Shown here: one piece after another, positions 1 through 6,400 of the stretch
How the letters are laid out: each line of letters opens with the position of its first letter
How positions within the stretch are numbered: the stretch's first letter is position 1
Origin: Spirochaetaceae bacterium
GTDB taxonomy: Bacteria > Spirochaetota > Spirochaetia > Treponematales > Breznakiellaceae
Direction of reading: 5' to 3'
Length of the DNA: 13,451 nucleotides
NCBI GenBank assembly: GCA_031255655.1
Contig: JAIRSB010000014.1
Span: 1 to 13,451 of the forward strand
Position numbers and translations under genes: made by a program
The notes under the pieces: model-generated
Seen by the model: only the letters and a program-made list of their open reading frames with translations
What the model was told of the DNA's origin: nothing
Database searches by the model: none

Positions 1-1
1 C

Positions 2-889
2 CGAATCGTTACCGCGCCTAAAGGCTCTATCGAAAAAGCGGCGCGGCGGACGGGCATAGAAGCCGCGGCGCGGGACTTTCGCCACGCGACTTTGCGTAAA
101 GAAGCGGAAAATCTGAATGCGCGATTTATCTTAATTGCGCATACCCGCGATGATATGCTTGAAAATACTCTGCTTCGTATACTGCGCGGCGCGGGCCCTG
201 CGGGATTAGCCATGATACCGGAACGGAATGGGTTTATCCTTCGCCCGCTAATTAGTGTGAGCCGCGCTGAAATAATAGAATATCTTTCCGAACGTGGCTT
301 TTCGTGGCGGGAGGATTCCAGCAACAAAGATGAGCGTTATCTGCGAAACCGTGTCCGCCGCCGTCTAAAGCCGCTATTAGACGAATATTTTCCTGATTGG
401 CGGCAGAATATAGCCGCTTTAGCAGAAACGCAAGCAATCATTGCGGAATTTCTTTACGATGAGGTCTCAAGACGGATAGACTGGAAGGAGGGTTCCGGCG
501 GAAAATTAAACTGCGCCCTGCAAAAATTTGCGGCGGAAAGCCAAATCATACGTGAAGAAGCGCTTTTCATAGCGCATGACAGCGTAACGGCACGAAAAAG
601 CGATGACGGTGATGGCGCGGATGTTGACACTGCGCGACGCATAATCGCGCCGCGCCGCGCTTCGCTTCGCAAAGCGGCGATTACACTCGGTTCCATGGAA
701 GTTGCCGCCCAAGACGGCATTGTAACAGCCTCACCAAGTAAACAGTATCCTCTGGAAGAGTGCGCATCAATTTTGATCGACAAACCGGGAGTATACAGGT
801 TAAAAAATTTATCTATCGAATGTGTCGCTGAATGCGCCGCTGTTTCCGGTCAAAGCTGCCGCCTAATCGTGCGGGAGGCGGCGGAGTGA
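2..889 (+). CDS. tilS: tRNA(Ile)-lysidine synthase TilS, 5'-truncated by window edge
   Basis: This enzyme attaches lysine to C34 of the CAU-anticodon tRNA-Ile using ATP, so that the tRNA reads AUA and is charged with isoleucine; it acts in the cytoplasm. The visible 295 codons are open from the first full codon at position 2, so the start and the ATP-binding SGGxDS P-loop lie upstream of the window. What is seen is the second half of the N-terminal PP-loop domain: an EAAAR segment (nt 59-73), AHTRDDMLENTLLR from nt 137, then an LRGAGPAGLAMI stretch, followed by the LRPLI and SNKDERYLRNRVR motifs typical of TilS. The remainder (roughly nt 440-889) matches the less conserved C-terminal tRNA-binding part. 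A TTG at 92 could be mistaken for a start, but the conserved family sequence continues upstream of it. The gene ends 272 nt before the next gene and need not be co-transcribed with it. Identification is firm from motifs. Confidence 0.93.
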   Translation, partial: RIVTAPKGSIEKAARRTGIEAAARDFRHATLRKEAENLNARFILIAHTRDDMLENTLLRILRGAGPAGLAMIPERNGFILRPLISVSRAEIIEYLSERGFSWREDSSNKDERYLRNRVRRRLKPLLDEYFPDWRQNIAALAETQAIIAEFLYDEVSRRIDWKEGSGGKLNCALQKFAAESQIIREEALFIAHDSVTARKSDDGDGADVDTARRIIAPRRASLRKAAITLGSMEVAAQDGIVTASPSKQYPLEECASILIDKPGVYRLKNLSIECVAECAAVSGQSCRLIVREAAE

Positions 890-915
890 TTTTTTGAAAA
901 CTAATAGCATTAGGA

Positions 916-930
916 AGCTAATATAGTGCT
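916..930. promoter_or_regulatory. Dyad element, copy 1
   Basis: The sequence AGCTAATATAGTGCT has inverted AGC/GCT ends, and the dyad extends to GAAGC (914-918) and GCTTC (928-932). It shares the 9-mer TATAGTGCT with the perfect palindrome 66 bases downstream. It lies just after tilS in non-coding DNA. A regulator-binding site is an inference from symmetry and duplication; a short RNA hairpin at the end of tilS is the alternative. Confidence 0.4.
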
Positions 931-982
931 TCTATCAAAAAAATATAAAAGGCTTAGTGTGAGTAGAATGTCTGCTAATTGG

Positions 983-996
983 AGCACTATAGTGCT
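983..996. promoter_or_regulatory. Perfect 14-bp palindrome, dyad copy 2
   Basis: AGCACTATAGTGCT is its own reverse complement. It sits about 42 bases upstream of the candidate -35 box of the response-regulator gene and is followed immediately by the second copy of GAAAACTAAT. A perfect zero-loop palindrome suits a dimeric DNA-binding protein better than an RNA hairpin. Since the downstream gene encodes a LuxR-type regulator, autoregulation is possible but unproven. Confidence 0.45.
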
Positions 997-1037
997 AGAA
1001 AACTAATGACAAATGTAATAAACCATGGATTTTTTTC

Positions 1038-1066
1038 TTGCAATTCTTATGCCGCGGGGACATAAT
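1038..1066 (+). promoter_or_regulatory. Candidate sigma70 promoter for the response regulator
   Basis: TTGCAA (1038-1043) and CATAAT (1061-1066) are separated by 17 bases, matching 4 of 6 and 5 of 6 consensus positions. Transcription would start near 1073, leaving a leader of about 90 bases before the ATG at 1162. The same bases can fold as a terminator hairpin, so both readings cannot be equally important. No start-site data are available. Confidence 0.35.
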
Positions 1067-1072
1067 TTTTTT
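1047..1072 (+). terminator. Possible intrinsic terminator downstream of tilS
   Basis: TTATGCC (1047-1053) can pair with GG and CATAA (1058-1065) around a bulged A and a four-base loop, and seven T residues (1066-1072) follow directly. This is the right layout for Rho-independent termination of the tilS transcript, but the stem is short and AU-rich. It overlaps a candidate promoter. Confidence 0.35.
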
Positions 1073-1148
1073 ATCGTGCTGAAAGACGTTTTTTCTTTAT
1101 AATTTTTTATGAAGAACTAGCGCTGAGTATAGCCGGAATTTTTGATTT

Positions 1149-1153
1149 GGAGG
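1149..1153 (+). promoter_or_regulatory. Ribosome binding site deciding the regulator start
   Basis: GGAGG lies 8 nt before the ATG at 1162. Translation from the in-frame TTG at 1147 would place this motif inside the coding region, so 1162 is preferred. An ATG at 1158 is in another frame. Confidence 0.75.
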
Positions 1154-1161
1154 CATTATGT

Positions 1162-1926
1162 ATGAAAATTGTTCTGATTGATAGCCAAACTCCCTTTAGG
1201 GAGGCGATAAAGAATTTGCTTTTAACTCAGATTGATTTTGAGTTGGTGGGTGTAGGAAAAGACGGATATGATGCTATAAAACTGACAGACCAGCATAAAC
1301 CGGATGTAATTGTTTTAGACAAGGATCTGCCGCTTCTTGACGGCTTAAAAATCGCCGCCTCCACGCGAGTGCGCTGCCCGTCATCTTCTGTCATTATGAT
1401 TGCCGCGGAAATGGATGATGAAACCATAGTTAACGCTTTTTGTTATGGAGTTACCGGTTTTCTGCTCCGCAGTTCTGTGTTTGACGAGATAAACAAAGCC
1501 ATCCGGAATGTCAGTGTCGGCAATTATTATATGAGCCATGAAGTGGAGTTACGCGCTTTTAATGTGTTTTCGCGTATAGTAAGGAAAAAGAGTGATGAAC
1601 AGTTAGATATCCCCGTCAACAATGAGTTACAGGTTTCTCCGTTGCACATAACGCGCACGGAAACGCAGATAGCGGCATTCGTAGGGCAGGGGCTTTCCAA
1701 TAAACAGATAGCGGAAAACCTAAAACTCAAAGAGGGAACTGTTCGCAATTATATATCCCTCATATTGCAGAAAACTAAACTACAGCACAGAACGCAGATA
1801 GCTTTGTACGCTCTGAATAATGGTTTTTACTGCAAATTTGAAGCCGGAGGTAAGAAGACTTGCAAACCGGACAAGGTTACACGTGTTGAACAGTTCCATT
1901 TTATGGATATGGCAAAATATATATAA
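1162..1926 (+). CDS. NarL/LuxR-type response regulator with atypical receiver
   Basis: This is a two-domain transcription regulator of 254 residues. Residues 1-125 form a CheY-like receiver: the expected phospho-acceptor is D53 in VIVLDKDLP. Residues about 161-220 form a LuxR-type helix-turn-helix, with the typical GLSNKQIAENL and KEGTVRNYI segments. A basic tail of about 30 residues follows. Several receiver signature residues differ from the norm: the second acid of the N-terminal pair is S8 instead of Asp, the switch Thr/Ser is A81, and the conserved Lys is R103. This suggests weak or phosphorylation-independent control. The start at 1162 is chosen because GGAGG (1149-1153) lies 8 nt upstream; an upstream TTG at 1147 overlaps that ribosome site and is unlikely. 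No histidine kinase gene is nearby, so it appears as an orphan. The regulated genes cannot be read from the sequence. Confidence 0.88.
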   Translation: MKIVLIDSQTPFREAIKNLLLTQIDFELVGVGKDGYDAIKLTDQHKPDVIVLDKDLPLLDGLKIAASTRVRCPSSSVIMIAAEMDDETIVNAFCYGVTGFLLRSSVFDEINKAIRNVSVGNYYMSHEVELRAFNVFSRIVRKKSDEQLDIPVNNELQVSPLHITRTETQIAAFVGQGLSNKQIAENLKLKEGTVRNYISLILQKTKLQHRTQIALYALNNGFYCKFEAGGKKTCKPDKVTRVEQFHFMDMAKYI

Positions 1927-1934
1927 GCTATTCC

Positions 1935-1983
1935 CCGCCGCGAGTCGTGACAAATTTGTTTACGTCATAAAAACTCGCGGCGG
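1935..1983. repeat. 11-bp perfect inverted repeat (hairpin)
   Basis: CCGCCGCGAGT (1935-1945) pairs perfectly with ACTCGCGGCGG (1973-1983) across a 27-base spacer that itself holds the palindrome ACAAATTTGT (1950-1959). It begins 8 bases after the response-regulator stop codon. There is no T tract after it, so it is not a standard intrinsic terminator, although it could block 3' exonuclease decay of the regulator mRNA. The GC-rich arms contrast with the AT-rich loop, and the layout recalls repeated extragenic palindromes. TTTACGTC also occurs twice (1959-1966 and 2016-2023). Confidence 0.6.
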
Positions 1984-2046
1984 TGTGGCTGCTAAATCCC
2001 TTCAAAACGTGGGCATTTACGTCTTTTCAAAATCCACCGCGTTATC

Positions 2047-2075
2047 TTGACAATTTTTTTTGAATATACTATAAC
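2047..2075 (+). promoter_or_regulatory. Sigma70-type promoter of the V-ATPase operon
   Basis: A consensus -35 box TTGACA (2047-2052) is followed after exactly 17 bases by TATAAC (2070-2075, 5 of 6). The spacer includes a run of eight T residues (2054-2061). Transcription would start near 2082 and give a leader of about 50 bases before the atpE ATG at 2133. No other convincing promoter is visible between this point and the end of atpK. Confidence 0.72.
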
Positions 2076-2084
2076 TAAGTTATA
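2070..2084. promoter_or_regulatory. Inverted repeat over the -10 box, possible operator
   Basis: TATAAC (2070-2075) and GTTATA (2079-2084) form a six-base inverted repeat with a TAA centre. It covers the -10 box and the probable transcription start, where a bound repressor would block RNA polymerase. Because -10 boxes are AT-rich, such symmetry can arise by chance, so confidence is modest. Confidence 0.3.
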
Positions 2085-2132
2085 ATCGCTAATAGCAGAG
2101 AAACTCCGATGCCATTCGGAAAAGAGGAGCGT

Positions 2133-2744
2133 ATGGATATACAGCTACAAGAATTCATCGAAAAAATAAAAAAAGACGGGATAGAGCAAGCGTCCGGAGA
2201 ATCAGCCCGCATCAAGGCGGAAGCTGAGGCGGAGGCCAAGCGCATAGTTGACAGTGCGGCAAAAGAAGCCGCCGGTACGGTAGAAAAGGGAAAACAGGAC
2301 GCGGAACGCTTTGAAAAGGCTTCTGTTGCCGCATTAGAACAGGCCGCCCGGAATCTGCTTCTTTCTTTTAACGGCGAGATTGAGGCGGTTTTGAACAAAA
2401 TCATAGTTAAAGACACTCAAGCCGCCCTTAATGACGACGCTTTGAAAACACTAATTCCAGAAGTGGTTAAAGGTTTAAGCTCCGGTAAAGATACGGTCGA
2501 TGTGATTTTGAACGAAAAGCAGCTTAAATCGCTCGAAAGCTGGGCGAGAAGCGCACTTGCAGCGGAAATGGCCAAAGGCCTGGAAATCAAAACAAACAAA
2601 AACCTTTCGGCGGGTTTCCGTATATCTCTGAAAGACGGTTCAGCGTACTATGATTTCTCCGGTGCGGCAGTGGCCGACGCCCTTTCTGCCTACCTCAATC
2701 CGCGGCTGGCCGAAATTGTGAAAAATGCGGCGAAAGGAATTTAG
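2133..2744 (+). CDS. atpE: V-type ATPase subunit E (peripheral stalk)
   Basis: Subunit E forms part of the peripheral stalk that holds the catalytic A3B3 head against rotation and links it to membrane subunit I. The 203-residue product is of normal length. Its N-terminal half (about residues 10-90) is rich in Ala, Glu and Lys, as expected for a long coiled-coil helix; the C-terminal half is the globular head-binding domain. It is the first gene of the ATPase operon. The start at 2133 is preferred because GAGGAG (2124-2129) lies just upstream and the sequence begins MDIQLQEFIEKIKKDG, as in related proteins; an in-frame ATG at 2109 would add eight residues and has no such site. Identity rests on length, coiled-coil character and operon position more than on sharp motifs. 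Confidence 0.88.
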   Translation: MDIQLQEFIEKIKKDGIEQASGESARIKAEAEAEAKRIVDSAAKEAAGTVEKGKQDAERFEKASVAALEQAARNLLLSFNGEIEAVLNKIIVKDTQAALNDDALKTLIPEVVKGLSSGKDTVDVILNEKQLKSLESWARSALAAEMAKGLEIKTNKNLSAGFRISLKDGSAYYDFSGAAVADALSAYLNPRLAEIVKNAAKGI

Positions 2745-2747
2745 GCG

Positions 2748-3317
2748 GTGTATTACTTTCTTATAGCCCAGTTACCCGCCCTTAGCTACGGACAAGCGCC
2801 TCCAATCAGTTCGCTGGCTTTTATAACATTGTGCCGTGAGCATTTGAGCAAAGAACACTTTTCACTGTTAGGTTACTGTGTTTTCGGAATGCCGGAAGGC
2901 GCGGGGGATTTTAAGGCAACTAAATCCGCTTTTATTGACGGATGGTGTAAACGCGAACGGTCGCTGACACTCGCACTTGCGCGGCTTCGTGCCGACAGGC
3001 TTAAAAGCGGCGGTGTTCAGATTTTTCCGGCGGAACATTGGGATATGGAGGCCGAGAATCAGGCAAAAAACGCCGCATCTATGGATAATCCGCTTGAGGC
3101 CGAATTATTCCTTGACAAAGGGCGGTGGGACGCCGTTGAAACTTTGCAAAAAACTACATACTTCGGCGTAAACGCGGTTTACGCCTATATGCTTAAACTG
3201 CTCCTCATCGAACGCCGCGCCGCGTTCAAGACGGAGGAAGGTTTTGCGGAATATAAAGCGTTATACGCTTCCATCATGGAGAACGCTCCGGGCGTAGGAG
3301 CACGAGGAGATAGTTAA
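2748..3317 (+). CDS. DUF2764 family protein of the V-ATPase operon
   Basis: This 189-residue protein belongs, by its MYYFLIAQLPAL start and its position between subunits E and A, to the DUF2764 family found in V-ATPase operons of spirochaetes, chlamydiae and some Bacteroidetes. Its role has not been settled to my knowledge. No signal peptide or membrane segment is seen; a helix-rich soluble protein is likely, with a conserved-looking YAYMLKLLLIERR segment near residues 145-157. It starts with GTG three bases after the atpE stop; AAAGGA (2733-2738), inside the end of atpE, is the probable ribosome site. Its stop overlaps the atpA start by one base (TAATG), pointing to translational coupling. 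Because no gene for subunit C, F or G is visible in the operon, it may act as a structural or assembly subunit, possibly filling the place of C; that is inference. Confidence 0.8.
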   Translation: MYYFLIAQLPALSYGQAPPISSLAFITLCREHLSKEHFSLLGYCVFGMPEGAGDFKATKSAFIDGWCKRERSLTLALARLRADRLKSGGVQIFPAEHWDMEAENQAKNAASMDNPLEAELFLDKGRWDAVETLQKTTYFGVNAVYAYMLKLLLIERRAAFKTEEGFAEYKALYASIMENAPGVGARGDS

Positions 3318-5077
3318 TGATCGGAACAAAAGGTGTGGTAGCCGCTGTGAACGGCAACATGGTAAACGTTCGCTTCGATGGAGAGGTTTCCATGAATGAA
3401 GTCGGCTTCATCCATGTCGGCGGCAAAAAATTGAAAAGCGAAGTTATTCGCATACGTGGAGATATTTGTTCGTTACAAGTTTTTGAAATGACGCGCGGCA
3501 TAAAGGTTGGCGACGCCTGTGAATTCAGTGGAAATATGCTTGCCATAGAGCTGGGACCTGGCCTTTTAGGACAGGTCTTTGACGGCCTGCAAAACCCGTT
3601 GCCGAAACTCGCCAAACAGACCGGATATTTTCTTGAGCGCGGCGAATATATTGATCCGCTTCCTCTGGATGTTTCTTGGGAATTTACGCCACTTGTAAAA
3701 GTAGGCGATACGGTACTGCGCGGCGACTGCATCGGAACGGTACCGGAAGGCGTTTTTAAGCACCAGATAATGGTTCCGTTTAATATGCAAAAGACGTACA
3801 AAGTTAAGTCGGTGGCGGCCGCGGGATCTTACAAACTTCATGACACGATAGCAGAAATTGAGGATGAAGCGGGCGAAACGGAAAAACTTTGCATGAGTTT
3901 TTTCTGGCCGGTAAAACGTCCTGTTGATTGCTACGAGGAGCGTTACAAGCCCACGGAACCTATGGTTACCCAGCTTCGTATCGTTGACACCTTCTTTCCG
4001 GTCGCGCATGGCGGCACATATTGTATTCCGGGGCCATTTGGCGCTGGCAAGACGGTTTTGCAGCACTGCACGAGTAAAAATGCTGACGTTGATATAGTAA
4101 TAATCGCGGCTTGTGGCGAGCGCGCTGGCGAGGTTGTAGAAGTTTTGAAGGAATTCCCTGAACTGATTGACCCGAAAACCGGCAGATCACTGATGGAACG
4201 AACGATAATCATCTGTAATACATCATCAATGCCGGTCGCGGCGCGAGAAGCGTCGTTGTACACTTCGGTAACGCTTGCCGAATACTATCGCCAGATGGGG
4301 CTTAAAGTTCTGTTGCTGGCAGACTCCACAAGCCGTTGGGCGCAGGCTCTTCGTGAAATGTCTGGACGCCTCGAAGAGATACCGGGCGAGGAAGCCTTCC
4401 CTGCTTATCTCGAATCCAGAATAGCCAGTTTTTACGAGCGCGCTGGCGTTGTGCGCCTGCGGGATGGCAGAAAAGGGGCTGTTACGATAGGCGGCACCGT
4501 GTCTCCTGCCGGAGGCAACTTCGAGGAGCCTGTAACTCAGGCTACGCTAAAAGTTGTGGGCGCGTTTCACGGACTTTCTCGTGAACGCAGCGACGCCAGA
4601 AAGTATCCGGCCATAAATCCGCTTGATTCATGGTCGAAGTATAACGGCATCATACCAGCCGCCAAGGTGGGCTATGGCAAGAAAATTCTTGCCCGCGGCA
4701 TTGAGGTTGAGCAGATGATGAAGGTTGTCGGCGAAGAAGGAACCAGTACGGACGATTTCATTATCTATCTAAAAGGCGAATTTCTTGATGCGGCTTATCT
4801 TCAGCAAAACTCATTCGACGAGATGGATCAGGCGGCCAGCCCGGAACGTCAAAAATACGTTTACGATTTTATCATCAGCATTTTGGGTGCGAAATTCACG
4901 TTCGAGACGAAGGAAGAGGCGCGTCTTTGGTTTAATCAGCTTCGTCAAAAATTCGTCGACTATAACTATTCCCAAATGGGAAGCGATAGGTTCAAGGCTT
5001 TAGAGGCGGAACTGCGTGGTATGTTGAATGAAAAATCTTCCGGTCTCGAAGCGGCAGCGGAAAAATTATTGGCATAG
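3317..5077 (+). CDS. atpA: V-type ATPase catalytic subunit A
   Basis: Subunit A carries the three catalytic nucleotide sites of the A3B3 head, which interconvert ATP hydrolysis or synthesis with rotation of the central stalk. The 586-residue length is typical of the family. In order: an N-terminal beta barrel (about 1-70); the bulge domain special to V-type A subunits (about 110-220); the P-loop GPFGAGKT at 239-246; the GER motif with catalytic Glu E268; and LLLADSTSRW with the Walker B Asp near D336. The segment AFPAYLESRIASFYERAG follows. A helical C-terminal domain completes it. GAGGAG at 3305-3310 precedes the ATG, which overlaps the upstream stop codon by one base. Eleven bases separate it from atpB. 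All catalytic residues appear intact. Confidence 0.98.
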   Translation: MIGTKGVVAAVNGNMVNVRFDGEVSMNEVGFIHVGGKKLKSEVIRIRGDICSLQVFEMTRGIKVGDACEFSGNMLAIELGPGLLGQVFDGLQNPLPKLAKQTGYFLERGEYIDPLPLDVSWEFTPLVKVGDTVLRGDCIGTVPEGVFKHQIMVPFNMQKTYKVKSVAAAGSYKLHDTIAEIEDEAGETEKLCMSFFWPVKRPVDCYEERYKPTEPMVTQLRIVDTFFPVAHGGTYCIPGPFGAGKTVLQHCTSKNADVDIVIIAACGERAGEVVEVLKEFPELIDPKTGRSLMERTIIICNTSSMPVAAREASLYTSVTLAEYYRQMGLKVLLLADSTSRWAQALREMSGRLEEIPGEEAFPAYLESRIASFYERAGVVRLRDGRKGAVTIGGTVSPAGGNFEEPVTQATLKVVGAFHGLSRERSDARKYPAINPLDSWSKYNGIIPAAKVGYGKKILARGIEVEQMMKVVGEEGTSTDDFIIYLKGEFLDAAYLQQNSFDEMDQAASPERQKYVYDFIISILGAKFTFETKEEARLWFNQLRQKFVDYNYSQMGSDRFKALEAELRGMLNEKSSGLEAAAEKLLA

Positions 5078-5088
5078 GCGGTAATATA

Positions 5089-6387
5089 ATGAATAAAGTA
5101 TATAGCAAGATTGAATCAATAACGGGCAACGTTATCACTGTCCGCGCCGAAGATATCCGCTACGGCGACCTTGCCGAAGTCGACACAGAATTCGGCGTGT
5201 CGCTTGCGGAGGTAAACCGGCTGGCGGGAGACATTGTTTCGTTGCAGGTTTTCGCTGGCGGACGCGGTATTTCTACCGGCGACACGGTGCGTTTTTTGGG
5301 ACACCCAATGGAAGTAAGTTTTTCCGAAAACTTGATGGGGCGCGTGTTCAACGGTTCAGCAAAGCCTCGTGACGGTGGACCGGAACTGCACGAACACCTC
5401 ATTACGATAGGCGGACCGTCGGTCAACCCGGCGGAGCGTATCGTCCCACGCAAAATGATACGTACCGGAATTCCGATGATAGATATGTTTAACACGCTTG
5501 TCGTTTCGCAGAAACTGCCTATATTTTCAATTTCTGGCGAGCCGTACAACGAACTTCTGGCGCGTATAGCCATGCAAGCGGAAGTTGATGTTATTATTTT
5601 GGGCGGTATGGGGCTGAAATTTGATGACTACCTCTACTTCAAGGATACTTTGGAGAATGGCGGCGCTCTTTCCCGCACGGTTATGTTCATTCATACCGCG
5701 TCTGATCCGACGGTTGAATGCTTGATGGTGCCCGATATGGCACTCGCTGTGGCCGAGCAATTCGCTCTGCAAAAGAAGGATGTTCTCGTTCTACTTACGG
5801 ATATGACAAGTTTTGCCGACGCCATGAAGGAAATAGCGGTTTCGCAGGAACAAGTACCGTCTAATCGCGGTTATCCGGGCGATTTATACAGCCAGCTTGC
5901 CGCCCGTTACGAAAAGGCGGTTGACTTTGAGACAGCCGGTTCCATCACGATACTTGGAGTTACGACGATGCCGGGCGATGATGTTACCCACCCCGTTCCC
6001 GATAATACGGGTTATATCACGGAGGGGCAGTACTATCTGCGTGGCGGGCGCATAGAGCCGTTTGGCTCGTTGTCGCGCTTGAAACAGATGGTCAACGGCA
6101 AAACACGCAAGGACCATCGTGCAATCATGGACGGCATGATAAAGCTATACTCTTATTACAAAGACACCCTCGAAAAGAAGTCGATGGGCTTCATGATGAC
6201 GCCGTGGGACGGCAAATTGCTGAAATACGGCGAACGTTTCGAGAAAGAGATGATGGATTTGTCCGTAAATATTCCGCTTGAACGCGCTCTCGATTTAGGC
6301 TGGGAAATACTTGCGGATTGTTTTAATCCGGAAGAAACGGGACTGCGGACGGAATTGATAAACGAATTCTGGCCTGAAAAGCAGTAG
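5089..6387 (+). CDS. atpB: V-type ATPase non-catalytic subunit B
   Basis: Subunit B alternates with A in the head and completes the nucleotide sites at the A/B interfaces. The 432-residue protein lacks a Walker A P-loop; the equivalent position reads SISGEPYNELLARIA, which is the mark of the non-catalytic B type. Other family segments include GMGLKFDDYLYF, LVLLTDMTSFADAMKEIAVSQ, the GYPGDLYSQLAARYE stretch and the ITILGVTTMPGDDVTHPVPD region, followed by a helical C-terminal domain ending in FWPEKQ. It is slightly shorter than many archaeal B subunits, as expected for the spirochaete/chlamydia type. An AGGCGG site at 5076-5081 overlaps the atpA stop. Thirteen bases separate the gene from atpD. 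Confidence 0.97.
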   Translation: MNKVYSKIESITGNVITVRAEDIRYGDLAEVDTEFGVSLAEVNRLAGDIVSLQVFAGGRGISTGDTVRFLGHPMEVSFSENLMGRVFNGSAKPRDGGPELHEHLITIGGPSVNPAERIVPRKMIRTGIPMIDMFNTLVVSQKLPIFSISGEPYNELLARIAMQAEVDVIILGGMGLKFDDYLYFKDTLENGGALSRTVMFIHTASDPTVECLMVPDMALAVAEQFALQKKDVLVLLTDMTSFADAMKEIAVSQEQVPSNRGYPGDLYSQLAARYEKAVDFETAGSITILGVTTMPGDDVTHPVPDNTGYITEGQYYLRGGRIEPFGSLSRLKQMVNGKTRKDHRAIMDGMIKLYSYYKDTLEKKSMGFMMTPWDGKLLKYGERFEKEMMDLSVNIPLERALDLGWEILADCFNPEETGLRTELINEFWPEKQ

Positions 6388-6400
6388 TACGGGCGGAGCG

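Larger units (their letters stand above)
890..1161. other. AT-rich intergenic region with dyad elements
   Basis: This 272-base non-coding stretch separates tilS from the response-regulator gene and is much more AT-rich than the flanking genes. It contains two related dyads (916-930 and 983-996), a repeated 10-mer GAAAACTAAT at 896-905 and 998-1007, a small hairpin CTAAT-AGC-ATTAG at 901-913, a possible intrinsic terminator (1047-1072) and a possible promoter (1038-1066). A second TATAAT at 1098-1103 has no recognisable -35 partner. No open frame of useful length or RNA gene was recognised. Confidence 0.7.

Noticed and set aside
890..1146. Possible CRISPR or tandem-repeat array from the repeated short motifs
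   Set aside because: Only two imperfect copies occur with unequal spacing and no regular spacer pattern.
1935..1983. Reading the inverted repeat as an ordinary intrinsic terminator
   Set aside because: The 27-base loop is long and no T tract follows, so the standard signature is missing.
1820..2050. Plus-strand open frame of 76 codons overlapping the regulator 3' end and the gap after it
   Set aside because: It overlaps the last third of a clear gene in another frame, has no ribosome site and resembles no known family; part of it merely translates the hairpin region.
2109..2132. Upstream ATG as the start of atpE
   Set aside because: GAGGAG at 2124-2129 would fall inside the coding region and the family sequence begins at the ATG at 2133.
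3274..3801. Long minus-strand open frame opposite atpA
   Set aside because: It is opposite a well-conserved subunit A coding region, lacks recognisable domains and is one of many such antisense frames in this window.
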